In this document: positions 50,099-61,750 of the stretch, piece by piece
Layout of the letters: every line of letters starts with the position of its first letter
How positions within the stretch are numbered: position 1 is the first letter of the stretch
DNA from: Coprinus comatus
Taxonomy: Eukaryota; Basidiomycota; Agaricomycetes; Agaricales; Agaricaceae
Direction of reading: 5' to 3'
Length of the DNA stretch: 64,000 nt
NCBI GenBank assembly: GCA_034638255.1
Contig: JAWPGT010000001.1
Coordinates: forward strand, 434,001 to 498,000
Position numbers and translations under genes: made by a program
The notes under the pieces: generated by a model
Database searches by the model: none
Seen by the model: the letters and a program-made list of their open reading frames with translations, nothing else
What the model was told of the DNA's origin: nothing

Positions 50099-50301
50099 AC
50101 AATACATTCATTTTGTTTCTACTATTTTTTTTCGGTTTTTTTTTTCGATATTTTAAATGCTTTCAGTTTCGAACTGCTTGATATAAATAGGTTCTTCACA
50201 ATTACGGATGATGATTTGTAGGTTAATTTTCACGAGGTCTTAATTTCCGTTTGTATCATATTGTGAACAAAGAGCTATATAATTAAATGCATTCATACAT
50301 G

Positions 50302-51205
50302 TTATAATCCATCAGTAGAATTCAACTGCGGGGTAATGCTTGGATTTGGAGAGAAACAATCTTCCCCCTCATTTTCCGACTCGGACTCCGCTGGTAGGTC
50401 CGGAGTATATACCCGGAAACTGGTGTCTGTACCCTCCTTCACCGGAAACGATCCGCGGTATAAGGCCCATAGTTTCCTGAGCGGCCGTCCGGTGAGCCCT
50501 CGGAAGATACGGCGATGGTATTTGCGATCACAAAGAGCGTTGTTGAGAGATTGGATGGTCGAAGAACCATACTTGGCATTAATCCACTCTAGAAAATAAG
50601 CAGTCTTTTCATAGCCTGCGTCCCATTTCTGAGAATCACTAGGTGGTAATCTGTGCCAATGAGGTGGGGAAAGCTGGGCTTGTAAACGCACAAAGTCTAT
50701 AGCCTGAGTTTGAGTATTTTGTTGCTTTTGTTCGAAAAAGGTGTACCTGCTATGCCCTCGATTAGACCACCTGGACATGACCCATGTGCATCGTATTGAT
50801 AGCAATGTACAACTTCATGAGTAAGTACACCTAAAATTTCATCCCTTGCTCTATGAGCATTGGTCTCTATCCAATCAAGAGAGAAATGGATTTCTTTGTG
50901 AGTCTTTGAACCAAAGGTGTGTGCTACACCTGGCATTGGCCTCAATACTAAGAGAATAGATTGAACACTTTGGTTTTGAGGTTGGTGTGGATATTAGGGT
51001 ACAGATCCAAGGTACGAATAGGAACTAACTTTCTGGGTACATTTTCCTCGGTATAAAGGACCTTGAATGAGGACAGTACGGCATCTCTAAGTGCATCATA
51101 AGGATTGACACTATCAAAAAAGAGACGTGCGCCCAAGTGGTTGAGGTCATCAACTCGAAAGACAAAGCTTGGAATGGGCCATGTTGGAGGAGGAACTGGG
51201 GCCAT
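50302..51205 (-). CDS. Basic secretory protein-type metallopeptidase
   Basis: Three exons (51030..51205, 50747..50967, 50302..50696) give 263 residues. The plant basic secretory protein (BSP) domain shows SILLVLRPMPGVAHT, KEIHFSLDWIE, the zinc site HEVVHCYQYDAHG (His109, Glu110, His113) and GGLIEGIADFVRL, then KWDAGYEKTAYFLEWINAKYG and DRKYHRRIFRGLTGR. The family is annotated as gluzincin-like peptidases. No clear signal peptide is present at the chosen start (MAPVPPPTWPIPSF), so secretion is doubtful. The C-terminal 40 residues are acidic and probably disordered. Confidence 0.87.
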
Positions 51206-51478
51206 TTGTCAGTTGTTGTGGTAGTCGCAGGACCCTTGATACGCTTAATGAGGGTCACGTAACATGATGCATGATGGATGGTATCCATGTATTACGCTAT
51301 ATGTTGCATTTTTATGATTGTTTTTGGTCTATTCTTGGTATATGGTATATTATACAGGGGGTATTATGTTCCACTGATTCTCTTCATTTCGAGAGACAAT
51401 GGGTATCTGAAGGAACTGTTCAATAAATAAGACAGAACACAGTAAAAGGATGTTCAACGAACCTGTGTTAAAGATCGA

Positions 51479-52291
51479 TCATGAGGAGCGAATACCAGCA
51501 GCTGCTTCGACGCGTAATACTTCTTCCCGTAGAGCATCTCTACCTTCCTCTAACCAGCGACAATATTCCACAGCACGGAATAAAACTCCACTTTTCCCCT
51601 TGCTTTGACCTTTGCCACGACTACCGCTGCCTTTGGGACGACCTCTGGTAGGCATGGCAAGAGTGGGTGCGGAACCGGTAGGAGCCAACAGTGAAATGAG
51701 TTGAGCATAACCATCCCGAATAGCATTACGCCTTTTTTGTTCGGACATGATGTGATTAAGACGTTTCTGAGGTGTAGATAGCAAAGGTTTAGTACGCGGT
51801 ACAGAAGAACCATTTTGACGCGATGAATCACTCATGGTACTGGAGAAGGTAGGGGATGCAATGGTGGGGGATTGGGATTTGTGAGAATCAGCGTAATTTG
51901 TATGATCGTCTGGTGGGATAGTCAAGGAATGGAGTGATCCGCGTGTGGATAAACGTGTGTTTGCCCTTGGTCTGGTAGATGTGGATGGTTCTGGGGTTGT
52001 GTTTAGGTGTGGATTAGAGTACGGGGCAAGATTGTTTTGAGCATGATCTGGAAATGGATGGGAGTCGTACGATAAGGGGTCCTGAGAAACGAGATCTGTG
52101 GAGTTGAAATCCCAGGAAAAATCATTGAAATTGTCGAGGAAGCCGAGGATGTCAGTTGTCTCTGCAGTTGAGAAGAGCTCTGCTGAGGAAGGGAGAGGGG
52201 GTGGGTTTGGGAATAGATTTGAGAGATTTGGGTTGAATGACGGAAACTCAAAGTCGGCAAATGAGCCCGAGGCTATTGGAGAGTCAGACAT
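51479..52291 (-). CDS. bHLH transcription factor
   Basis: A single exon of 270 residues. The basic helix-loop-helix spans about residues 175 to 262: QKRLNHIMSEQKRRNAIRDG is basic region plus helix 1 (His/Glu/Arg spacing as in E-box binders), AQLISLLAP ends helix 1, a long Gly/Arg/Lys-rich loop follows, and KSGVLFRAVEYCRWLEEG is helix 2. The N-terminal 170 residues are Ser/Pro/Asn-rich with aromatic-acidic patches (DILGFLDNFNDFSWDF) that could activate transcription. The target genes are unknown. Its start is about 100 bases from the divergent Zn2Cys6 regulator. Confidence 0.92.
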   Translation of the reverse strand: MSDSPIASGSFADFEFPSFNPNLSNLFPNPPPLPSSAELFSTAETTDILGFLDNFNDFSWDFNSTDLVSQDPLSYDSHPFPDHAQNNLAPYSNPHLNTTPEPSTSTRPRANTRLSTRGSLHSLTIPPDDHTNYADSHKSQSPTIASPTFSSTMSDSSRQNGSSVPRTKPLLSTPQKRLNHIMSEQKRRNAIRDGYAQLISLLAPTGSAPTLAMPTRGRPKGSGSRGKGQSKGKSGVLFRAVEYCRWLEEGRDALREEVLRVEAAAGIRSS

Positions 52292-52395
52292 GGATCTGGG
52301 GAAGATATCAACAGCCAGTCGGCCAGTTCACTGCGGGGCATAGATCAAAATATTCCGGTAATCGGCATCCAGCTTACCCGTCACTGACGTAAGCC
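52292..52395. promoter_or_regulatory. Shared promoter of two transcription factor genes
   Basis: The 104 bases between the start codons of the bHLH and Zn2Cys6 genes. They include TGACGTAA at 52385..52392, a match to the bZIP (CRE/ATF-type) consensus; its use is inference. Confidence 0.45.
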
Positions 52396-53210
52396 GTGGG
52401 GACGGAGATGGCCGAACACAGACCGCCCGACGAGCCCCGTGTCTGCCCGTCTGTCCCCCAGCCCGCCGTAGACAGAGCCCTGTCCGCCCAGATGTCGGCC
52501 ATCCCCACAGACGAACCGGCCCAGGACGCTCAGTCGTCCCTCGACTCTGCTCAGCTCCAACAACTTCAGCAGCAGGACGTCCATGTCCAACAACAGTCTG
52601 CTCAGCAACCAGAACAAACCCGCAAACGTACGTCTCCTCGTTGTCCATACCACTCCAACCTACTTGTTCACCATCGCTCCTAGCCAAAGCTCCTTCAGTA
52701 CGCAGAGCCTGCGTCGCATGCCACACCGGTAAGACCCGCTGCAGCGAGGTCCTCCCCTGCCAGAGCTGTCTCAAGCGCGGTCTCGGTGCGTCGTGCGCCT
52801 ATCCAGATCCAGATGCTCAGGATCACCATGTCCAACACCATACTCCAGGTACTTCACCTGCTTTTGCCTCTGTTCTCCCTCTCAATACGCCGCCAGCACC
52901 AAATCCTGTCCAGTTTGCTCCTCCCCCTATGTATGCTACCCTCCAGGGGACTCCAAATCTTAATCACCAGCAGTACTACGACTACAGCGGTACTTTCACC
53001 GGTGCATCCACCTCTACCTTCCGCCCTAACAAACGCCCCCGAAATCTCACCGAAGAAGAGGCCGCTGCAATCACCCGCAACTTTAGCCGTGGCGACTTTT
53101 ACGTTGGCACAAGTGCTCCCGTACGCATTGATCCCCGTCTACCTGTTCGTCTTACTCTTGGTGAAGGTGACCATGTCCACTTTACCGTGGGTGAAGCCCT
53201 CGTACCATGA
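52396..53210 (+). CDS. Zn2Cys6 fungal transcription factor
   Basis: Two exons (52396..52627 and 52684..53210) give 252 residues. The binuclear cluster follows the intron: RRACVACHTGKTRC then SEVLPCQSCLKRGLGASCAY, with the spacing C-x2-C-x6-C-x5-C-x2-C-x7-C. The N terminus before it is Gln-rich (QLQQLQQQDVHVQQQ). After the cluster come Pro/Asn-rich sequence and KRPRNLTEEEAAAITRNF. No fungal middle-homology domain is present, so it is a short member. The start at 52396 could also be 52408. Targets are unknown. Confidence 0.88.
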
Positions 53211-53626
53211 TCTACTGCGCTATGCACGCTTTCTTGCCATTTGCGTTTGGTTAGCTTACACCTCGACACTTCTATCTTGTTTCATTGCTGCCCTCACAGC
53301 CAGCCCCTTATATGCCCCTTTTCTCATTCTAGTTTCGATTGTGTATGTGACGTCGTGTACCAGTATACGTATATATTCATTTGCAGATAGATTACTTGCA
53401 AGAACTGAATTACATCTTGGACGTTACTTAATTGCTGCGGAGAACAGCCGATCGGCAACGGACCGCGCACGGACATTTCGATACCTGCCGTCCGTTGATT
53501 GCCCTTTCTCATCGAACCTGAATTATAAATTCACCTTCGTGCCACAAAATTCAATTTTGATCGTTGCTTTGTACAAGTATATTTTATTTAATATTTCAAC
53601 CCCGCATTCCCCACATCCATACCAAG
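53211..53626. other. Convergent intergenic region
   Basis: Lies between the Zn2Cys6 stop and the cutinase stop. A long frame crosses it but is a shadow of the Zn2Cys6 exon running on into non-coding sequence. No gene is supported. Confidence 0.6.
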
Positions 53627-54352
53627 TTAAGCAACTCGAGAAACAACAAAATCGGCAGCCTCGCCGACATCCTAAAAAGTGGGATATTAGTAGGCATGAA
53701 TATCTCAGATATTGTTATGCTTACAGCTCCGTAGGTCAAATGGGCAGGAAGTACAATAGGTTGACCGAGGCAAATCAAGTCACCGGTAGCACAGAAAATC
53801 TTTTTACGACTGTTGATGACACCGGGATAAGATTGGAATTGGTTTGGATCACCAAAAGTTACAGCAGCAGCTACACGTTCTTGGACACTACTGGAAAGCC
53901 GAGCTGCTGCTTTATGGGTGACTTGAGCACCTTGACTGAATAAAAGGAGCAGTCAATTTCTATTACTCAGATTTACCATGTTGGTTAAGAACTTACGAAT
54001 ACCCAGAAATAACAATCCTGGCGTTAGGACACCTAGAAGCAACCGAGGAGGCAGAGTTGGCCATTGTTATGGCACCACCCGTATCACCACCTGCAAGGTA
54101 ACCTGCGACGGTAGCGGGATAATTCACGCCTTCGAAAGTGAGAGAAAGCCCACGAAGGGCCAATCTACTACGAAGGGTAGAGGAGAAACCAGGACCGACA
54201 ACAGTACCAAGGGTAGGAATTTCAGTAGTACCACGAGCAAAGAAGACATAGACATCTGAACAAGTTTGACGTTGTTCCAATTCTACAGCAGGAGCTGCAA
54301 GAATGGAAAATGCGTTGAGAGCGAGAGTGAAGAAAGTCGATTTAAAAAGCAT
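53627..54352 (-). CDS. Secreted cutinase (CE5 family)
   Basis: Three exons (53997..54352, 53725..53935, 53627..53671) give 203 residues. A signal peptide is evident (MLFKSTFFTLALNAFSILA, then AAPAVELEQRQ, a likely Kex2-type propeptide). The catalytic triad is readable: Ser119 in VISGYSQG, Asp171 in CATGDLICLG and His184 in LPAHLTYG. VYVFFARGTTE is the usual first strand. Cutinases are extracellular serine esterases that cleave cutin or other polyesters; in a saprotroph it would help degrade plant surfaces. Intron 1 separates the codon of the catalytic serine (TC/T). Confidence 0.95.
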
Positions 54353-55046
54353 TGTGTTAGGTGAGGTATGGCTGTTTTCACTTTGTAACTATGTGAAGAC
54401 TGCTGGTGTTATGGACACCGCGTACGAGTTTTTATACTACACATAGATCCCAAGTAAAGTAAAGCAGGAGAAATATTATCGCCAAGAAACCGTAACGGGT
54501 GCTGTTACGAAAGACGTCGACCTGGAGAAGCGGTACGGATGCTATGGACTGGAAATATACACCTCATCGGATATACTCTTGACTCTTGATCAAGATTTCA
54601 AAATTGTTTGGCGAGGCCAGCAGTGGGTGTATGACGAAAGCCTTGTTTAAGAAATCCTTTTTCGCCACATGATGGTCTTTTAAAGTCTTGAATTATTGAC
54701 GGAACTCGTTGCAGGTGCCAAGATGAGCACTATATCGCAACCGTGCATCACAAATGCAGTTATTTTAAGATTTCGTTCAAAAGGTCCCGTTTCTTTTCCC
54801 AGGGGTTTCTTCAACGATGAATCTAGCCAAGACGCAAGGACACAACAAATTACTACCACGAGACCTAAGGGACACTAGACGTGCTCGGCATATCCACGAT
54901 TGCTCAATTCAATTTGCGGAGAAGCTGCGGTTATGCATACAAGGGCACCTGACACACTGAGAGCATAAGCACATTATCTAAAAGTAGACGACATATTTTG
55001 TAACCCTTCTAGGTGTGATTAATTAGAGGTGCAACAAAAGAAGAAC
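54353..55046. promoter_or_regulatory. Cutinase upstream region with TATA box
   Basis: Almost 700 bases without a supported gene, between the cutinase start and the stop of the kinase-like gene. A TATAAAAA box on the - strand (54429..54436) lies 77 bases before the cutinase start. Nothing else was recognised. Confidence 0.5.
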
Positions 55047-56238
55047 TCAACCAATCCACTCCCGCATCATATGCATCAATATTAACTTTAACCCTTCTTT
55101 TACGACCGGGTCCCTATCCTTCTCTCCCCAATCGGTAGTAGGTGTGAATGCAACAAGGTGTACTCCTGTATGTACAGCTGTGCGCCTACAGGTCGCCAAG
55201 TTAGGATTGGCTATTGATCCATATGCTTTTAAGAAGTCATCTAGAATATTTTGTGCGGTATCTTTGCATTCTTCGGGGTGAAAGCGCACAAGTGTGTATA
55301 GTTCTGCACAGAACTGTCCCAATTCAACACCGATGATCCCTGGTTTACACACCTCCCAATCTAAAACGCGGATTCGTTCGACGTCGCCGGCTTCGTTCAA
55401 ACTGAGTACCAAGTTACCTGGCCAAAAGTCTCCCATCACAAGCTAAATTATATTTGTCAGAAAAAATTCTATTTTTTGCTGCATATGTATACACTCACTG
55501 TTTCCGTGTCGTTTTTGATAGCATCGCCAGTCTCCTTGCAAATCTTTGTTAAAGTAGACACTTCCTCATCTGTCAGTGGGATTGAAGAATCCTTCAATGG
55601 TACTGATCCTTTTTCGAAAATCGCAAGTAGCCTTCCATATGTCACCCAACTCGACAACTCTCTCGCTTGTTTATTATCTTCAAACCGATCATATACCTCC
55701 TTGTCTTTGCCCCAAACATGAAGTCTAGCTAAAAACTCTCCAATAGCATTTCCAATTCGATGAGATGTTGCTACAGAACATCGTCCTTGTCGCAGATATT
55801 CTTTGAGGTTGAGGGAATTATAACCACAATCTTCCATGATGTAGACATTGGCTTCTTTGTCGAAGTGATGTACGATAGGTATTGTCACTAGGTCATTGGG
55901 TGGCAATATATTACGGACCATCTTCATAGCTTCGACCTCATAGACCTAGTAGACAATTGAACGTTTTTGATATCTTGATCGAGATCCCAAATACACGTAC
56001 TTACCTGGCGATAGGTATGGAAAGGTATATTCTTTAGGTTCTTGATAAATGGTTGAGCATGTTTCAAAATCAAGGTCTTGGAACCTTGGACAGGCTCGTG
56101 TAGATGTAGCCTATAAGTATAATTTGCTGTACCACCAGAGAGTACCTCAGCTTTTGTAGAGGCATATGGTGTATCAGCAAGGTATTCCAAGACGGCTGAT
56201 TCTGTGGTCAAATTGTAGTTGTGTATTGGAGCCGACAT
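55047..56238 (-). CDS. APH/choline-kinase-fold phosphotransferase
   Basis: Three exons (56005..56238, 55499..55945, 55047..55442) give 358 residues. The fold is that of aminoglycoside phosphotransferases and 5-methylthioribose kinases: VLSGGTANYTYRLHL (glycine-rich loop), TLILKHAQP (ATP-binding Lys), the helix GNAIGEFLARLHVWG, the catalytic loop VMGDFWPGNLVL and the metal-binding IRVLDWEV. In the catalytic loop the usual His before Gly-Asp is Met, while Asp and Asn are kept. The fungal members act on small molecules but this substrate is unknown; it should not be read as drug resistance. Confidence 0.87.
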
Positions 56239-56570
56239 GATGAAAGTGGGTGATATTTTTTTAAGTTGAAGATAGTGAACGGGTTTTTATATAGTTTGCT
56301 GTGATAAGAATCGAATGTAGGTAGGCGTGGAGGAGTCAGTCTGAGTAATTCTGGTTTGCGGAACGATTATATAACAACAGTTTTTACTAGGTTATCGTTT
56401 GAACAAAGAGACCCCAGCTGTTTTTTTGCATAAAGGGGTTGTAGCTTGTAGCTGTCATTTATTACTTAAGTGGCGGTGCTGTCATGTGGGCGGCAAGTCT
56501 GTTTGAGACTTAGAGTTTTCTGTGGTGGGAGGCGTATCGGGTCTTGACTAAACGAATAGCAGCTCCCACC
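56239..56570. promoter_or_regulatory. Divergent promoter region
   Basis: Lies between the phosphotransferase-fold gene (-) and the Ser/Pro-rich gene (+). TATATAAAAA on the - strand (56284..56293) is 46 bases before the phosphotransferase start. Confidence 0.5.
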
Positions 56571-58276
56571 ATGTCCTCGCTACCAGCGCACACAGACACC
56601 TATATGGACGACGAACAACGCATCGTACGCTTCGATGAGGACTGTATCCTGATACCTGAACTCTCGCCTCGCAAACACCCTCGTATTCTTTCGGTTCCTC
56701 TCTGGAGACGGAGGCCCAGTCACACTACTTTCTCCGACTCTGACACTCCAGATGCCGAGCACATACACTCCAGCCCAGAAGAGACACATGTGGTGATCAA
56801 AGTCCCAATACCCAGGTCTTTCCTACCCTATCGTTATCCCGAACATACTCATCCAACATTATTGACAGTTTCATACGACGTCCATCAATATCACCAACTA
56901 GGCGACTCTCACCATCCTCCTCGCCTACAATACCCCTTTCTCCTTGCCTAGTTCATCGTTCGCCCTCCCAACCATCCCATGGACGAGCCAGACGACCCTC
57001 ATTACCTATATACCATCCTTCCAAGGAGCACCAAACAATACCTTTACGCGCCTGTTGCCCGAATTGTATAACTATAACGGAAGAATCTCTACGTGAAGGC
57101 GAATTGTGGCAGGAAAAATTTACCCGGGGCGCTAGAAGGAGGCGTAGTGCCAGCCTAGATAATGCGCCCAGAACTAGGACATTCCCAGTACCTACACCAG
57201 GATCGCCACCATTACCTACCGCATCTAGTTCCCACACCATACCTCTCCAGGACAAGAAACCCATCATTTCCATCACCGTAGACGAAGTTGACAAGCGACG
57301 AAAATCCCAGGAAAAGGACCGGATTGGCCACCAGAACGACGCAGCCATCAAAGAGAAAGTTAATCATCCGCGCAAACCATTCAACACACATGATCGTGAA
57401 TCTTCCAATGAGTCGTCGTCGTCTTCATTTGTCTCCTTCTCTGACCTAATATCCGTTCCTGAATCGATACCCATGCACCAGTCCTCGCCAATAGCCGAAG
57501 TAGATGAAGATGACCTATTTCCGCTTCCCTCTCCTCGTCGTTCGCCGTCTTCCAGTATTGTGTCTTCACCGAGTGCATCGCCTAAACCATCCCCCATCCC
57601 AAGTCCAAATCCATCGTCAGCGTGTTTGCATCCTTCTTCAGCTCTAAGTATAAATAGGTCTAGGGATAGCTTTATAATAGGCTCCTTCTCTGACCTAGCG
57701 CTCGGACAGAGTTCCAACAAGGAAATTTTACCCAATACAACTGGCATTGCACGGGGAAAGGGCAAGGAAACAGGAAAGAATATATTAACTCCTGGGAATG
57801 AAAAGACAGCTGACCTGGCTATCGACCCCACGCCCTCGGGAAGTTCAACTCCGAGAGGAAGGAAACCACTTCTGCAACCACTCACCTTGTTCAACCAGTC
57901 TAGCAACGAAGTAGAAGGTGACAAAGTGTCGAGGTCACCAACATCACCTCTTTTTGGTGCTATTTCTACATCGTTTGGGTCTGACGTCTCCACCGTCACT
58001 GCTACATCTATTCCATCGCCGATTACACCAAACTCACCCTTGTTTTCAAATCGTAAGTTTGAAAAGGATGTTGGTATTAAGTCGCCCAAATCGCCACCTT
58101 TGCGTGAACAATCAAAAACCAGGGCTGATGGTGTAGGGGGACACAGTAAAAGGAAGATGTCCTTTACGACTCCCTTTTTGAAAGCTACGGAAGCAATCAG
58201 AGGGGCAGGGGTAGAAGTATTGAAGGGCGTGAGTTCTATTAGTGGCACTGGAGGTGGAATGTTGGGGAAAATATGA
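56571..58276 (+). CDS. Conserved Ser/Pro-rich protein, function unknown
   Basis: Two exons (56571..56815 and 56902..58276) join in phase to 539 residues. After an acidic N terminus (FDEDCILIPELSPRKHPR) comes a compact block, PLRACCPNCITITEESLREG then FTRGARRRRSASLDN, that I associate with conserved Agaricomycete proteins; the paired cysteines could bind metal. The other 400 residues are Ser, Pro and Thr-rich with many SP sites, as in a kinase-regulated disordered protein. It ends KATEAIRGAGVEVLKG and GGGMLGKI, a possible amphipathic segment. No function is assigned. Confidence 0.72.
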
Positions 58277-58658
58277 GGTTTCCGGGTGCTCTATAATGCA
58301 AAAAGAGAGAAAGAGGGGAGGGCTGTCAAACAGAAACCTATTCTGAAGGACTCGCAACAACGATTGGACACGCGCTTCCGAGCTGGAAGCATAATTGTAT
58401 GAGATAGCAATGTCAGACGGATGGAAAGTTGTTGGGAAAAGAAGTTCCAGTTCCATGTACATATTTACTATGTTTTAATAGCACTAATCTCAGCGTCCGC
58501 AGGCGTTGATGAGTCATTCCGATATGATTCCGGAATGACTGCGGAGCCGGCAATATAACGTACATCGTAAAGAGGGAAACGGCTGTCTAATGGGTTTTTA
58601 TTGGTTTCGCAAATCCGGCGGGTCGAAGTTGGGTCGAAGAGTACCAATTACCAAATAA
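58277..58658. other. Convergent intergenic region
   Basis: Lies between the stops of the Ser/Pro-rich gene and the membrane protein gene. It contains the perfect inverted repeat listed separately and no supported gene. Confidence 0.6.
58512..58540. repeat. Perfect 10-bp inverted repeat
   Basis: AGTCATTCCG at 58512..58521 and its exact complement CGGAATGACT at 58531..58540, separated by 9 bases. It could form a hairpin in either 3' transcript. Confidence 0.85.
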
Positions 58659-59984
58659 TTATAGATGCCAAAATCTTTTTCTCTTCCCAGTATCTTGCTC
58701 CTGATTCTTTTTATCCTCAACTGGTTGTGACGTTTCTTCAGGCTCTTGCTGATCTCCAATGGGTATCCTGTCTTCAGGGTTGGGGAGAAGCACGGGTTTA
58801 TAGACGTCGCCTGCATCCCAGGCCATGGGTATCAATGCTACAGGAAGTAGCCACGTTGCGGTTAAAACAACACCATTTCCTAGCACATAACATGAGACGA
58901 CCGGATAAATTTTGAGGAATTAGATATGCTAACCTTGATCATGACTTTTTATCCTCCCCCAACTCCAAGCGATAACGACGCCAATGTAACCAACCGCAGG
59001 TCCCAAACGCTTCAAGAGCTTTAAAGGTATCCTAAACTGTGCTGGTACAAGGAATTCCGGAATCTTGTTCAGCAGCCACTTGAGAGACGTCGTGATCATT
59101 GCAGCCTTCCCTGCTGCTTTCAGCGAAGTGGAGTCTAATGTCACCATGACGGGAGGTGGGAGGTATAATCTATATCCCCACCAAGAAACATACACAGATA
59201 TATGAGTCGTGGAAGGTACCCATTCAATGTGTTCTTCAAGTTGCTGCTGTTCTGGACTGTGGAGATAGTTAGGGTCCAAGGAACTACCAATTGCTGAGTT
59301 GTGTTCCGCCAATTCGAGTTGAGAGTCGTTCATTGGTTCCAATGGTGCATACATCATGAGTCCATCCTGCGCAGTACTAGGAATTTGGTCCTGAAGTTCT
59401 TCAATCTCTTTCCCTGGCCACCGCATAGAAGACAATATACTCCAAATACTCTTTCTTTCTGCTTTATCTCCTTCTTTCTCTTCATCACCATTCATTACTT
59501 CTTCGGAGGATAGCATTTTCATAAGGTTCTGATCAACACCTGGTGGTACCGGTGGACCTATCGTCCCATCCTCAGCCGTCATAGTCGGACCATCGAGAGG
59601 AGTATACACTGCCGGTTGTTTTGTCCACGCAGCACTAGGAGAAGGCAATAGAGTAATGAGATCCCTGATTCTTTGAGCAAATGTGAGGGGTTCTGGTTCA
59701 TCTCCCATGAAGAGTGGTACTTCTGTAGACACAACCGAATCCCCAACTTTAGCTATAGCTTCATCCATGGAAGGTGTTCGTGTTGGTGGTTCATAATCTG
59801 TATTTTCCCAGCCATGTAAACTATCAATAGTTAACTTGTCAATCTCCCAGGATGGAGGAGGAAAGGAAAAGTTGGATTTTGGTTGTCGAGGATAGAAGGA
59901 GCCGGTGAATGACTTCAATCTTGCTAGAGCATTGAATTTAGCAATCGGAAGGTGACTACTACCAGGCTTTGACGGTGGGTCCAT
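58659..59984 (-). CDS. Predicted membrane protein, function unknown
   Basis: Two exons (58934..59984 and 58659..58879) give 423 residues. The first 250 residues are soluble and acidic. Hydrophobic stretches cluster near the C terminus: VSWWGYRLYLPPPVMVTL, GPAVGYIGVVIAWSWG and VVLTATWLLPVALIPMAW, followed by a Pro/Glu-rich tail ending KRKRFWHL. A helix KAAMITTSLKWLLNKIP lies between them. I do not recognise the family; the topology suggests a small hairpin or three-pass anchor with a large cytosolic N terminus. Confidence 0.78.
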
Positions 59985-60083
59985 TTTGATGAACCAAATG
60001 GAACACTAGAGAGAAGAGGTAATTATTACACAGTATGTAATCAAGTGTTACTACCGTTATGCTATCTGATAAGATATCAGTAA

Positions 60084-61701
60084 TTAATCCACCTCGGGTT
60101 TCCAAATCTCCCATCCAATGGAATGTGCGCAACCGGAAACATGCTGGTCGTTGTCCTTGGGACCAGCGAGACAAAGTATAGGAGCTTCCTTATCACCAAC
60201 TATGAAGGACTCATCATCGTCTACATCAACGTCTTCCAATCCTTCCAACCCAGGACCCTTCATATTTGGGTCGTCAGTGAAACGCTTCAGGTGAACACCG
60301 TTCCTGGAGCTAGTTCTCATTCTTGCACGCGTAACACCAAGTTGTGCAATCCCCTCTGCCCACCCCGCCTCAAATTCTGCGCGAATAGCAGGGTGCCTAC
60401 TAGCTTCTATCTCAAAGGAAGCGGTGATGGCTAAAGTCTGAAGATGTGGGATGAAAGGCAGGATGCGTATCTTCGGTAGCATTGCTTTGGGTATGTTAAC
60501 AGTGGAACTTCTGGTATTTTGTCCTTCAGGTGAGCGAGAACGAAAGGAAAAGGTCGCAGTTGCCAAGCCTCGCCTGCCAGCTCTCCTTTGGGGTTCCGCC
60601 CTCATTGGATCGAGATGTGCGGGTCCCCCATCACTACCCAAAACATCATGTTTCTCAACCCATTGTTCTTCTAGCCATGCCTTCAGTTCCTTTTCGCGGT
60701 CTTTGGCACTATTAACTCCTATAAGTGCGCAACGTTTCCCAAGCGCACCCCATTCTCCTTGGCGGAGATCAGGACGCAACACAGCACATCTATCAAGAAT
60801 TAAATGTTTAAGATTTTGGTACCGCGCAAATATCATATCCAATTCTCCTTCTATGACACCACATGTTGATACGTCTAAGAATTCGAGGTTTGGGACGGAT
60901 GGTAGAGCATCCTGTGAATGGTATATCGCCGATCGCCCCGGTAACATAGATAATGAACGAGCCACAGGCCTAGATGGAATTCGGAGGCGAAGAAACTTGA
61001 GTGAACAGGCGATAGCGGGGGAGTGTATAAGGATGGATAAATTAGGGTCCAGGAGGAAGAAAACAATAGGTTGTGCAAAAGAGCGTCTATGGGGCAATGT
61101 CGTATCGTCTTGTGGGTCTTGGACGATTGACAAGACTGATAGTTCTTGGGGAGGCCATTTGGCGATAGCATGCAATGTGGAATCGAAATAAACTCCTTTG
61201 TGAAATTGATAGTATGATGCTTTGTCAACACTGAATAAGGGTCAACAAGTGTGGCTAAGACAGGATTACGGAAAGGACGTACTAGGGTCTGAACCTAATA
61301 GACAGTTCATTCAGTTTGCTCATGGGATCTTTAAATAGTTCTTCTAAATGCTCTGGAGAAAAATTCCTCGGTCCGATTCTGAGATTGAGATACTGCAGAT
61401 TGGAAAGCAGACGTATGATATTGATAACTATATCCGCATCGACCGTCCAAGTCTCTACCGAGAATCCCTTTACCCAGGATGTGCATGGTTCGTCATTGTT
61501 TGTAGCATTGCGTAGACGTAGATAGAGAGACACAGCTTGCCAAGGCTGCTTTATGCTGATGAAGTGGAAAATCATGTCGAGAGGGATAGGTGCGAAGGGC
61601 AACGCACGAGAAAGGGCGAGGACAGTCTGCGTACATTCTGAGCGGTCGAGCTGGCTAACAATTGCTGAATAGAGCTCGCCGGGGAGAGTGGCGAGAGACA
61701 T
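60084..61701 (-). CDS. F-box/LRR-like protein
   Basis: Two exons (61283..61701 and 60084..61230) give 521 residues. The opening SLATLPGELYSAIVSQLD is a degenerate F-box-like segment, followed by leucine-rich repeats (LLSNLQYLNLRIGPRNF, KFLRLRIPSR, NLEFLDVSTCGVI, NLKHLILDRCAVL, LQTLAITASFEI). A charged insertion (EKELKAWLEEQWVEKHD, then an Arg-rich stretch) precedes the last repeats. Such proteins are common in Agaricomycetes; the target is unknown. Confidence 0.8.
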
Positions 61702-61750
61702 AGGATGTTAAGTCTGAATAAGGCAGTAGATTGTACACAATATTATACAT

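Noticed and set aside
52786..53943. 385-codon open frame on the + strand past the Zn2Cys6 gene
   Set aside because: Its first part is another frame of the zinc-cluster gene and its end lies opposite cutinase exons; the hydrophobic middle is shifted non-coding sequence.
57364..58248. 294-codon open frame antisense to the Ser/Pro-rich gene
   Set aside because: The sense strand has the family-like CCPNC and RGARRRR block and a phased intron; the antisense frame is composition-driven.
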